A stretch of 64,000 nucleotides of DNA from the NCBI RefSeq assembly GCF_039908645.1, contig NZ_CP150917.1:680501-744500 (forward strand). Reading direction: 5' to 3'. Shown piece by piece: positions 10,298 through 18,066 of the stretch. Each line of letters starts with the position of its first letter. Position 1 is the first letter of the stretch. Under the pieces are notes generated by a model. That model made no database searches. It worked only from the letters and a program-made list of their open reading frames with translations, and was not told the DNA's origin. This stretch comes from Pseudomonas helvetica. GTDB lineage: Bacteria > Pseudomonadota > Gammaproteobacteria > Pseudomonadales > Pseudomonadaceae. The translations under genes and the position numbers were made by a program.

Positions 10298-11796
10298 CAG
10301 TCGATTACCCGTCCTTTGAGTGCGAAGAGTCCTTGCGGGCGTTTCTGAATGAACAGAATGATCAGCGCGAGGATCAGGATCTTGCCGAGTACGGCGCCGA
10401 TTTGTGGTTCAAGAATCTTGTTGGCAATCCCCAGGCCGAACGCAGCGAGCACACTGCCGGCCAACTGACCAACGCCGCCGAGCACCACCACCAGGAACGA
10501 GTCGATGATGTAGCTCTGGCCGAGGTCCGGGCCGACGTTGCCGACCTGACTCAGGGCCACGCCGCCAAGCCCGGCGATGCCCGAACCGAGGCCGAAGGCG
10601 AGCATGTCGACACGCCCGGTGGGTACGCCGCAGCAGGCGGCCATGTTGCGGTTCTGGGTGACTGCGCGCACGTTCAGACCGAGGCGGGTCTTGTTCAGCA
10701 GCAGCCACGTCAGCACCACCACAAACAGCGCGAACGCGATGATCACGATGCGGTTGTATGGCAGCACCAGATTAGGCAGTACCTGAATCCCGCCCGAGAG
10801 CCAGGCCGGGTTCGCCACTTCGACGTTCTGCGCACCGAACAACAAACGCACCAGCTGTATCAACATCAGGCTGATGCCCCAGGTGGCGAGCAGGGTTTCC
10901 AGTGGCCGCCCGTAAAGGTGGCGAATCACCGTGCGCTCCAGCGCCATACCGATGCCGGCGGTGACAAAAAATGCCACCGGCAAAGCGATCAGCGGATAGA
11001 ACTCGATCGCTTGCGGGGCGAAGCGCTGGAACAGCAACTGCACCACGTAAGTGGAGTAAGCCCCGAGCATCAGCATCTCGCCGTGGGCCATGTTGATCAC
11101 CCCAAGCAGGCCGAAAGTGATCGCCAGGCCGAGGGCCGCCAGCAGCAGAATCGAGCCCAGCGACATGCCACTGAAGGCCTGGCCGAGGAGCTCACCGATC
11201 AGCAGTTTGCGTTTGACTTGCGCCAGGCTGGTTTCGGCGGCCGTGTGCACCGTGGCGTCGGCTTCGACGCCGGGTTGGAGCAAACCTTCGAGACGGGTAC
11301 GGGCCAGCGGGTCGCCGGTTTCACCCAGAAGACGCACTGCGGCGAGGCGCACGACCGGGTCGGCGTCTACCAGTTGCAGGTTGGCCAACGCCAGGCTCAG
11401 GGCGGCGTGAACGCTCGGGTCTTTTTCGCCAGCCAGTTGCTGGTCGAGGAATTTCAGTTGCGCTGGTTTGGCGCTTTTTTGCAGTTGTTGTGCGGCGCTC
11501 AAACGCACTTTGGTGTCAGCGGCGAGCAGTTGGTGGCTGGCCAGTGCGGTGTCGATCAAGCCCCGCAGACGATTGTTCAGGCGCAGGATCCTGACTTCGC
11601 CGTCGACGCTCAGTTGTCCTTGTTGCAGGGCGTTGATCAGTTCGATGCGGGCCGGGTCGGGTTGCGCGGCCCAGGTTTCCAACAGCTTGGCTTGCTGCAC
11701 CGGATTGGCCGCAACAAAGTCTTCGGCGTCCCCGGCATAGGCGACCATTGGCAATAGTACAAAAGCAATAGCGAGAAACAGGCGATAAAGGGACAT
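10297..11796 (-). CDS. urtB: Urea ABC transporter permease UrtB
   Basis: 499 residues: a signal peptide (cleavage likely after VAYAGD-like region, about residue 22), about 170 residues of helical HEAT-like repeats (ALSLALANLQLVDADPVVRL, AAVRLLGETGDP), then a LivH-type permease from about residue 205 with NMAHGEMLMLGAY. The N-terminal periplasmic domain is usual in UrtB of pseudomonads but absent from ordinary LivH proteins. It lies 132 bases downstream of urtA, a gap that holds a REPIN. Confidence 0.95.
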   Translation of the reverse strand: MSLYRLFLAIAFVLLPMVAYAGDAEDFVAANPVQQAKLLETWAAQPDPARIELINALQQGQLSVDGEVRILRLNNRLRGLIDTALASHQLLAADTKVRLSAAQQLQKSAKPAQLKFLDQQLAGEKDPSVHAALSLALANLQLVDADPVVRLAAVRLLGETGDPLARTRLEGLLQPGVEADATVHTAAETSLAQVKRKLLIGELLGQAFSGMSLGSILLLAALGLAITFGLLGVINMAHGEMLMLGAYSTYVVQLLFQRFAPQAIEFYPLIALPVAFFVTAGIGMALERTVIRHLYGRPLETLLATWGISLMLIQLVRLLFGAQNVEVANPAWLSGGIQVLPNLVLPYNRIVIIAFALFVVVLTWLLLNKTRLGLNVRAVTQNRNMAACCGVPTGRVDMLAFGLGSGIAGLGGVALSQVGNVGPDLGQSYIIDSFLVVVLGGVGQLAGSVLAAFGLGIANKILEPQIGAVLGKILILALIILFIQKRPQGLFALKGRVID

Positions 11797-11824
11797 GGCT
11801 ACGTCCTGAAAGGCGACGGCTGAC

Positions 11825-11901
11825 CCCGTAGGAGCAAAGCTTGCTCGCGATGGCGGTGTGTCTGACGAACCGCCATCGCGAGCAAGCTTCGCTCCTGCAG
11901 G
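11825..11901. repeat. REPIN, short variant GTAGGAGCAAAGCTTGCTCGCG
   Basis: Arms CCCGTAGGAGCAAAGCTTGC and GCAAGCTTCGCTCCTGCAGG with TCGCGATGGCGGT and its complement extending the stem, so nearly the whole element folds as one hairpin. It sits between urtA and urtB, where it could lower downstream expression relative to the binding protein. Confidence 0.85.
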
Positions 11902-11928
11902 GTTTTGTAGGAGGCTTGTTCCTGCTGC

Positions 11929-13194
11929 TTAGTTGCTCTTCACCGCATACTCCGGCTTCTTGTCGTTACCCGGTATGAACGGGCTCCACGGCTGGGCGCG
12001 GATCGGACCCTCGGTCTGCCAGACCACGTTGAACTGACCGTCGGCCTGGATCTCGCCGATCATCACCGGCTTGTGCAGGTGGTGGTTGGTCTTGTCCATG
12101 GTCAGGGTGTAACCCGACGGCGCGGCGAAGGTCTGGCCGGCCAACGCTTCACGGACCTTGTCGACATCGGTGGACTTGGCTTTTTCGGCGGCCTGCGCCC
12201 ACATGTGGATGCCGACGTAGGTGGCTTCCATCGGGTCGTTGGTCACCGCTTTGTCGGCGCCCGGCAGGTTGTGTTTCTTGGCATAGGCTTTCCAGTCGGC
12301 GACGAACTTCTGGTTCACCGGGTTTTCCACCGATTCGAAGTAGTTCCACGCCGCGAGGTTGCCCACCAGCGGTTTGGTGTCGATGCCGCGCAGTTCTTCT
12401 TCGCCTACCGAGAAGGCCACGACTGGAACGTCGGTGGCTTTCAGGCCCTGGTTGGCCAGCTCTTTATAGAACGGCACGTTGGAGTCGCCGTTGACCGTGG
12501 AGATGACCGCCGTCTTGCCGCCCGCCGAGAATTTTTTGATGTTGGCGACGATGGTTTGATAGTCGCTGTGGCCGAACGGCGTGTAGACCTCTTCGATGTC
12601 TTTGTCAGCCACACCTTTGGAGTGCAGGAACGAGCGCAGGATCTTGTTGGTGGTGCGCGGGTAGACATAGTCGGTGCCGAGCAGGAAGTAGCGCTTGGCG
12701 CTGCCGCCTTCTTCGCTCATCAGGTATTCCACTGCCGGGATCGCCTGCTGGTTCGGCGCGGCACCGGTGTAGAAGACGTTCGGCGACATCTCTTCACCTT
12801 CGTACTGCACCGGGTAGAACAGCAGGCCGTTGAGCTCTTCGAACACCGGCAATACCGATTTACGCGACACTGAGGTCCAGCAGCCGAACACCACCGCGAC
12901 CTTGTCCTGGGTCAGCAATTGCCGACCCTTTTCCGCGAACAACGGCCAGTTCGAGGCGGGATCGACCACCACCGGTTCGAGCATCTTGCCGTTGACCCCG
13001 CCCTTGGCGTTGATCTCGTCGATGGTCATCAGCGCCATGTCTTTGAGCGAGGTTTCGGAGATCGCCATGGTCCCGGACAACGAATGCAGGATCCCGACCT
13101 TGATGGTCTCGGCGGCCTGGACAGTCCAGGTCATGCCCATCGCGGCAATCGATGCCGATAATGTGAAAGCCTTGATCAAACTGCGACGCTTCAT
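11929..13194 (-). CDS. urtA: Urea ABC transporter substrate-binding protein UrtA
   Basis: 421-residue periplasmic binding protein of the LivK type: TIKVGILHSLSGTMAISETS after the signal peptide, GCWTSVSRKSVLPVFEE and QYEGEEMSPNVFYTGAAP are UrtA hallmarks. The N-terminus MKRRSLIKAFTLSAS carries a twin-arginine-like RRSLIK, so Tat export is possible; cleavage probably follows VQAA near residue 28. It is the first gene of the urea unit and has a sigma-54-type promoter about 65 bases upstream. Confidence 0.96.
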   Translation of the reverse strand: MKRRSLIKAFTLSASIAAMGMTWTVQAAETIKVGILHSLSGTMAISETSLKDMALMTIDEINAKGGVNGKMLEPVVVDPASNWPLFAEKGRQLLTQDKVAVVFGCWTSVSRKSVLPVFEELNGLLFYPVQYEGEEMSPNVFYTGAAPNQQAIPAVEYLMSEEGGSAKRYFLLGTDYVYPRTTNKILRSFLHSKGVADKDIEEVYTPFGHSDYQTIVANIKKFSAGGKTAVISTVNGDSNVPFYKELANQGLKATDVPVVAFSVGEEELRGIDTKPLVGNLAAWNYFESVENPVNQKFVADWKAYAKKHNLPGADKAVTNDPMEATYVGIHMWAQAAEKAKSTDVDKVREALAGQTFAAPSGYTLTMDKTNHHLHKPVMIGEIQADGQFNVVWQTEGPIRAQPWSPFIPGNDKKPEYAVKSN

Positions 13195-13258
13195 TGTGCG
13201 ATCTCCATGAACTTATGAGTTTTCTTGGTTGGCAGATGCGGACTACTGAAGGGTCTTT

Positions 13259-13274
13259 AGCAAGGGCTGTGCCC
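13259..13274 (-). promoter_or_regulatory. Sigma-54 (RpoN) promoter of urtA
   Basis: On the minus strand the sequence reads GGGCACAGCCCTTGCT, matching the -24/-12 consensus TGGCAC-N5-TTGC with exact spacing. The -12 end lies 65 bases from the urtA start codon, giving a leader of about 50 bases. A GCACCA / TGGTGC dyad (13328-13362) lies upstream and could be NtrC half-sites, but the spacing is not canonical. Nitrogen-limitation control of urea uptake fits. Confidence 0.7.
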
Positions 13275-13402
13275 GGTCGGAGAAAGGCAAGGAAATGTCG
13301 TGTTAGAGCGGTTGCGCCGGTAAGTGGTGCACCATGAAGGGACGCGTCTGGCGCGCTGGTGCGTTGTGATGCGCCACCTTGGAGCAAGAGCCGAGCGCCG
13401 AC

Positions 13403-13538
13403 CCTGTGGCGAGGGGGCTTGCTCCCGCTCGGCTGCGAAGCAGTCGCAAGCCCGGCGCATGCGTTGTATCAGATGGAGCGCAGTCGCAGGTTTCAGGGCC
13501 GCTTCGCAGCCCAGCGGGAGCAAGCTCCCTCGCCACAA
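13403..13538. repeat. REPIN, GTGGCGAGGGAGCTTGCTCCCGC class
   Basis: Arms CCTGTGGCGAGGGGGCTTGC and GCAAGCTCCCTCGCCACA with TCCCGCT and TGCGAAGC extensions mirrored across a variable centre of about 60 bases. Lies between urtA and the ABC permease gene. Confidence 0.9.
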
Positions 13539-13558
13539 TTGATCGTGCCAGTGCGGGA

Positions 13559-14569
13559 TCAGCGGCGGCGCATCAGGCCGATGAAGAACAGGCCACCGAT
13601 GGCTGCGGTGGCGACGCCGATTGGCAGATCTTCCGGTGCAATCATGGTTCGTGCTGCTACGTCGACCCAAACGAGGAAAACACTGCCGAGCAACACGCAT
13701 ACCGGCAGCAATCTGCGGTGTTCCGCCCCGACGAGGCGCCGCGCAATGTGCGGCACCATCAGCCCGACAAAACCAATGGAGCCGCTGATCGAGACCAGCA
13801 CCCCGGTCATCAACGACGCAATCACAAACACCCGTAAACGCACGGTGCGAGCATTCAGACCGAGTGTGACAGCGGTTTGCTCGCCAGCCATCAAGGCATT
13901 CAGCGGCCGGGCCATGCCCAGCAGCAAAACCAGCCCGAGCAGCACGCTGGCCGCCGGCACTGCCAGCAACTCCCAGCGCGCCAGCCCGAGGCCGCCAAGC
14001 ATCCAGAACATCACCGCAGAACTCGCGCGGTGGTCGCCAAGGAACAGCAGCAGGTTGGCGACTGCCATCATCACGAATGACACCGCCACCCCGCACAGCA
14101 GCAGCCGATCGCTGTCCAGCCGACCGTTGCGGTTGGCGATTATCAGCACGACCAGCATGCTCAGCAATGCACCGATAAACGCGGCGATCGGCAAGGTCAG
14201 CAGGCCGACGATCTCGCCCACATGCAGCACCACGATTACCGCGCCAAGGGTCGCGCCGGAGGTCACGCCGAGCAAATGCGGGTCGGCCAACGGATTGCGC
14301 GTGACGGCTTGCAGCACCGCGCCGATCAGCGCCAGCCCGGCGCCCACCAACGCGCCGAGCAACATGCGCGGTACGCGAATCAGCCAGACGATGTGCTCTT
14401 GCCCGGCGCTCCAGTTCACCTCGCCAATCCCGAATGCCTGATGCAGCAGAATCCGCCAGACCACGTCCACCGGCACTCGTGCCGAGCCAAAGCCCAGCGA
14501 CACCACACACGACACCAGCAACAGCGCGCCGAGGGCAACCAGCAACAAGGCATAACGACGATTGATCAT
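13559..14569 (-). CDS. FecCD-family metal-chelate ABC transporter permease
   Basis: 336 residues with about nine or ten membrane segments and FecCD/BtuC hallmarks: RVPRMLLGALVGAGLALIGA near residue 70, NPLADPHLLGVTSGATLGA and GSIGFVGLMVPHIARRLVG near the C-terminus. It forms the inner-membrane channel for a siderophore, heme or corrinoid. It overlaps the binding-protein gene by four bases. The substrate cannot be read from sequence. Proximity to cob genes, and a comparable ABC set next to cob genes in PAO1 (PA2912-PA2914, from memory), suggest a corrinoid or cobalt chelate. Confidence 0.88.
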   Translation of the reverse strand: MINRRYALLLVALGALLLVSCVVSLGFGSARVPVDVVWRILLHQAFGIGEVNWSAGQEHIVWLIRVPRMLLGALVGAGLALIGAVLQAVTRNPLADPHLLGVTSGATLGAVIVVLHVGEIVGLLTLPIAAFIGALLSMLVVLIIANRNGRLDSDRLLLCGVAVSFVMMAVANLLLFLGDHRASSAVMFWMLGGLGLARWELLAVPAASVLLGLVLLLGMARPLNALMAGEQTAVTLGLNARTVRLRVFVIASLMTGVLVSISGSIGFVGLMVPHIARRLVGAEHRRLLPVCVLLGSVFLVWVDVAARTMIAPEDLPIGVATAAIGGLFFIGLMRRR

Positions 14570-15525
14570 TCGCCGTGGAAACCCTTGGCCAGGGTTTCAA
14601 CCGCCAGCACGTTGTCGATCCCCGGTGTGGCTTGCACGTAAGGGATGACGATGAAGCGCTGGTTCTTGATCGCATCCACCGATTGCAGGGCCTTGTTGTT
14701 CAGCAGGAATTGTTCCTTTTGCTCGGCGCTGACTTCGCCGTAGTCGACGATCACGATCACCTGCGGGTTGCGCTCAACCACGTTTTCCCAGTTGACCCGG
14801 GTCCAGCTCGCGTCGACATCGTCGAGAATGTTGCGCCCGCCGGCGGCGTCGATCAGCGCTTGCGGCATCCCCAGGCGGCCCGAGGTCATGGCCCGGTCTT
14901 CGCCGCTGTCGTAAAGGAACACCCGCGGTTTTTCACTCGGCAGGTTTTTGCGAACCTGGGCCACTTGCGCCTGCATGTCGCTGATCAAGCGGTTGGCGCG
15001 ATCCTGTACGTCGAAGATCTTGCCGAGGTTGCGCAGGTCGTTGTAGGTGTCATCGAGGCTGGCCGCTGGGCGCTTCATTACGAAGGCGCACGACTCGCTC
15101 AGTTCATAGACGTTGATCCCCAGCGGCCCGAGGGTTTGCGGGGTCAGGTCGCCGCCAATGCGCATGCCGTAATCCCAGCCGGCGAAGAAGAAATCAACGT
15201 TGGCGTTGAGCAGGGTTTCCACCGATGGGTACTTGGCGGCGAGTTCCGGCAGGCCGTCGAGAATGCTCTGCATCTCGGGGGTCACGGCTTTCCAGCCACT
15301 GATCCCGCTGTAGCCGACCATCCGCGGCTTGAGGCCGAGGGCGAGCATCATCTGGGTCATGTTGATGTCGTGACTGAGGGCATGTTTTGGCGCCTCCTTG
15401 AACGTCACTTCACGGTTGCAGCTCTGAATCGTCAACGGGTAGCGGCTCGCTTCGGCGAATGCCTGGGTGCTGCCCAGCAGCAGGGCGATGGACAGGCTGG
15501 AGCGGAGCAGGGTGCGCAAAGTCAT
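14566..15525 (-). CDS. BtuF/FecB-type periplasmic substrate-binding protein
   Basis: 319 residues with a signal peptide ending near TQAFAEA (about residue 24), then a class III binding protein: REVTFKEAPKHALSHDINMT, ALGLKPRMVGYSGIS, VDFFFAGWDYGM. Such proteins capture iron-siderophore, heme or cobalamin for a FecCD permease. Its first 116 bases overlap the end of the ATPase gene in another frame on the same strand, and its stop overlaps the permease start, so the three genes are tightly coupled in order ATPase, binding protein, permease. Confidence 0.88.
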   Translation of the reverse strand: MTLRTLLRSSLSIALLLGSTQAFAEASRYPLTIQSCNREVTFKEAPKHALSHDINMTQMMLALGLKPRMVGYSGISGWKAVTPEMQSILDGLPELAAKYPSVETLLNANVDFFFAGWDYGMRIGGDLTPQTLGPLGINVYELSESCAFVMKRPAASLDDTYNDLRNLGKIFDVQDRANRLISDMQAQVAQVRKNLPSEKPRVFLYDSGEDRAMTSGRLGMPQALIDAAGGRNILDDVDASWTRVNWENVVERNPQVIVIVDYGEVSAEQKEQFLLNNKALQSVDAIKNQRFIVIPYVQATPGIDNVLAVETLAKGFHGE

Positions 15526-16309
15526 GTTGGGTTATCCAGGTAATTCGGGGGTAGCCGGACAGCGGGTGTTCATCGATCAACGCTTCGACGCCGAACACTT
15601 CGCGCAGCAGCGTGGTGGTCAGCACTTCTTTTGGCGTGCCGCTGGCGACGATGCGTCCGTGGTTGATCACGTACAGCCGATCGCAGAACGCCGCGGCCAG
15701 GTTGAGGTCGTGGATGCTCGCCAGGGTGCCGATCTGCAAGCGCTTGACCAGTTGCAGCAATTCGAGCTGATAGCGTGGGTCGAGGTGGTTGGTCGGTTCG
15801 TCGAGAATCAGCAATTGCGGTTGCTGAGCCAGGGCGCGGGCGAGAATGACGCGTTGTTTTTCGCCGCCCGACAGCGTGGCGAAGGCGTGATCTTCGAAGC
15901 CTTTGAGGCCCACCGATTCCAGTGCCTGTTCGGCGATTCGGCGATCTTCCAGCGTATCGCCATCGAACAGGCCTTTGTGCGGAGTGCGGCCCATGGCGAC
16001 CACTTCCTCGACGGTCAGGCCGAAGGCATCGGGGAACTCCTGCAACACCACCGCAATGCGTTGCGCACACCAGCGCGACGACTGCTTCCAGACGTTGTGA
16101 TGGGCCAGATGCACCTCGCCGGACTCCGGTTTGCTGAAGCGGTAGGCGCAGCGCAACAGGCTGGTCTTGCCGCTGCCGTTGGGTCCGATCAAGCCGACGA
16201 ACTCACCGGCCGCCACGTGCAGGCTGGCCTCACGCAGCTGGAACTGGTGATGACAGTGGCCATGGCCCAGCGGTGTCCAGGCGAGGTGGGTTAGGTTCAG
16301 CGAGGTCAT
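15410..16309 (-). CDS. FecE/BtuD-type ABC transporter ATP-binding protein
   Basis: 299 residues from the ATG at 16309 (MTSLNLTHLAW); a longer frame from 16498 reads through a REPIN and is not credible. Walker A is GPNGSGKTSLLR, the signature is LSGGEKQRVILARAL and Walker B is LLILDEPTNHLDP. The normal family end (SGYPRI-like region) comes at about residue 255, after which about 40 extra residues run on inside the start of the binding-protein gene. That tail is either a real extension or the mark of a lost stop codon. Confidence 0.88.
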   Translation of the reverse strand: MTSLNLTHLAWTPLGHGHCHHQFQLREASLHVAAGEFVGLIGPNGSGKTSLLRCAYRFSKPESGEVHLAHHNVWKQSSRWCAQRIAVVLQEFPDAFGLTVEEVVAMGRTPHKGLFDGDTLEDRRIAEQALESVGLKGFEDHAFATLSGGEKQRVILARALAQQPQLLILDEPTNHLDPRYQLELLQLVKRLQIGTLASIHDLNLAAAFCDRLYVINHGRIVASGTPKEVLTTTLLREVFGVEALIDEHPLSGYPRITWITQHDFAHPAPLQPVHRPAAGQHPGIRRSEPLPVDDSELQP

Positions 16310-16329
16310 GCCATTCCTTTCGATGGTTC

Positions 16330-16462
16330 CCTGTGGCGAGGGAGCTTGCTCCCGCTCGACTGCGAAGCAGGCGCCATGGCTTGTTTCACGATCAAATGGA
16401 GGTGCCGATTTTGATTTAAGGGCCGCTACGCGACCCAGCGGGAGCAAGCTCCCTCGCCACAA
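16330..16462. repeat. REPIN, GTGGCGAGGGAGCTTGCTCCCGC class
   Basis: Arms CCTGTGGCGAGGGAGCTTGC and GCAAGCTCCCTCGCCACA with mirrored TCCCGCT extensions, in the gap between the PepSY gene and the ABC ATPase gene. Confidence 0.9.
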
Positions 16463-16534
16463 CAGTCCTAGAGCCGCAACTGTGCGTTGGCCGGGCATTC
16501 TACAGCGCCAGTCGCTGCACGCATCTCGCTGTCT

Positions 16535-17917
16535 TCAGGATGAAGATGAGGCCGATTCAGGCTGGCGGTTCAAGCGCGATAGCAGCACGCGGTCGAGCAG
16601 CCACACCACGATCAGCGAAGCGCCCACCAACGGGAATATCACCGCCAATGCGAGGATGATCACCACCCCGGTTTTCCAGGTCGGCAGGTCATGACGCAAC
16701 GGTGGAACACCGAGCTTGCCTTGTGGGCGGCGCTTCCACCAGATCACTACACCGCTGACGGCGCTGAGCAGGATCATCAGGCAGATCAGCAACACGACGA
16801 TCTGGTTGAACGGCCCGAACAGTTTGCCTTCGTGCAGCATCACGCCCATTTCCGTGGCGCGGGCGACGTTGCCGTAATGCTGCCAACGCACGTCGGCCAG
16901 CACTTCGCCACTGTACTGGTCGACATGCAGGGTGGCGTCGTTGCGCGGGTCGTCGGCGAATACGGCGATGGTGAACACGCCGCTGGCGGTGGTCGGGAAG
17001 GTGATGCTGTAACCCGGCTCGACCTGGCGTTGAACGGCGATGTCCTGTACCTCTTGCAGGCTGATGGTCGGCGCCGCCGGGGCGCTGCTGCCGCCGTTGT
17101 GCGCCATGTGTTCGGCGTGGTCACCGGACATCGGCATCGGCGTGTTTTCCATGGCCCAGGGCACGGTCTGGCGCGTTGCGGTGTTGAGGCTGCGGGCTTG
17201 CTGGTCGGATTTCGGCACGTTATTCCACATGGCTGCCGGGAAGCGGTTCCAGACTTCAGCGTATTGCTTGCCCCAGAAGCCGGTCCAGGTCATGCCGCTG
17301 AGCAGCATCACCAGCAAAAACGCCGCGCCCCAGAACCCGGTCACGGCGTGCAGGTCACGCCAGAGCACACGTCCGCGACTGCTGAATCGCGGCCACACGA
17401 TCCCCGCGCCGGTTCGCCCGCGTGGCCACCACAGGAGCACCCCGGAAACCACCAGCACCACGCCCCAGCCAGCCGCGAGTTCGACCAGCCGATCACCGAC
17501 GGTGCCGATCATCAACTCACCGTGAATAGCCCGGGCGATGGCTTGCAGGTTTTTCTTCGCGTCCTGCTCGCCGAGGATATCGGCGTGATACGGATCGATG
17601 AAGACGTTGAGCTCGCTGCCGGCATTCTTAACGACAAACTGCGCACTGTGCTCGGCATTGAGCGGCGGCAGGTACTGCTTGATCTGGCCCTGTGGATAAG
17701 CCTCTTTGACACGGCGCAGCAACTCGTCGGCACTGACGGTGTGATGGCCGCCCGGCACATTGAGCAGGCTGCCGTACATCAGTGGGTCGAGTTGCGGTTT
17801 GAACAGGTAAACGATACCGGTCAAGGCCAGCATCACCATGAACGGCGCAACGAACAGCCCGGCATAAAAATGCCAGCGCCAGGCCAGGTTGTAGAAATTC
17901 GGTTTGGGTTGGTTCAT
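16535..17917 (-). CDS. PepSY-domain inner-membrane protein of the copper module
   Basis: 460 residues of the PiuB/PepSY-TM family: membrane segments near residues 14-36, about 145-170, 195-215 and about 375-395 and 425-445, with PepSY-like periplasmic regions (EAYPQGQIKQYLPP). A Met/His-rich stretch at residues 256-275 (MENTPMPMSGDHAEHMAH) looks like a copper ligand loop. The family is often linked to reduction or handling of imported iron or copper; the exact reaction is not established. It lies 149 bases downstream of the copper receptor gene, across a REPIN. Confidence 0.82.
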   Translation of the reverse strand: MNQPKPNFYNLAWRWHFYAGLFVAPFMVMLALTGIVYLFKPQLDPLMYGSLLNVPGGHHTVSADELLRRVKEAYPQGQIKQYLPPLNAEHSAQFVVKNAGSELNVFIDPYHADILGEQDAKKNLQAIARAIHGELMIGTVGDRLVELAAGWGVVLVVSGVLLWWPRGRTGAGIVWPRFSSRGRVLWRDLHAVTGFWGAAFLLVMLLSGMTWTGFWGKQYAEVWNRFPAAMWNNVPKSDQQARSLNTATRQTVPWAMENTPMPMSGDHAEHMAHNGGSSAPAAPTISLQEVQDIAVQRQVEPGYSITFPTTASGVFTIAVFADDPRNDATLHVDQYSGEVLADVRWQHYGNVARATEMGVMLHEGKLFGPFNQIVVLLICLMILLSAVSGVVIWWKRRPQGKLGVPPLRHDLPTWKTGVVIILALAVIFPLVGASLIVVWLLDRVLLSRLNRQPESASSSS

Positions 17918-17971
17918 CAGGTGCTCCGCTTGGCGTAGATCTTTGTTGTTTGTTTGCGGTCGCTGCGCAAC

Positions 17972-18062
17972 CGATCGCGGGCGAGCCTTGCTCCTACGGA
18001 GATATGTCGATCACGAATGTTATGAACGACACAAATCTGTAGGAGCAAGGCTTGCCCGCGAT
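17972..18062. repeat. REPIN, tail-to-tail orientation, GTAGGAGC class
   Basis: The left arm is the complement of the unit (GCGGGCGAGCCTTGCTCCTAC) and the right arm the unit itself (CTGTAGGAGCAAGGCTTGCC), so the doublet has the opposite polarity to the others of its class. It ends four bases before the oprC stop codon. Confidence 0.85.
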
Positions 18063-18066
18063 GCCT

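Larger units (their letters stand above)
13195..13558. other. Intergenic region upstream of urtA
   Basis: This 364-base gap has no credible gene. It holds the urtA promoter region (13195-13400) and then a class-B REPIN (13403-13538) that ends just before the permease stop codon. Confidence 0.7.

Noticed and set aside
13257..14675. 472-residue frame overlapping the FecCD permease on the same strand
   Set aside because: Arg/Ala-rich wrong-frame product; the permease frame has all family motifs.
16310..16498. N-terminal extension of the ABC ATPase
   Set aside because: The extra 63 residues are translated REPIN sequence; ATG at 16309 fits the family.
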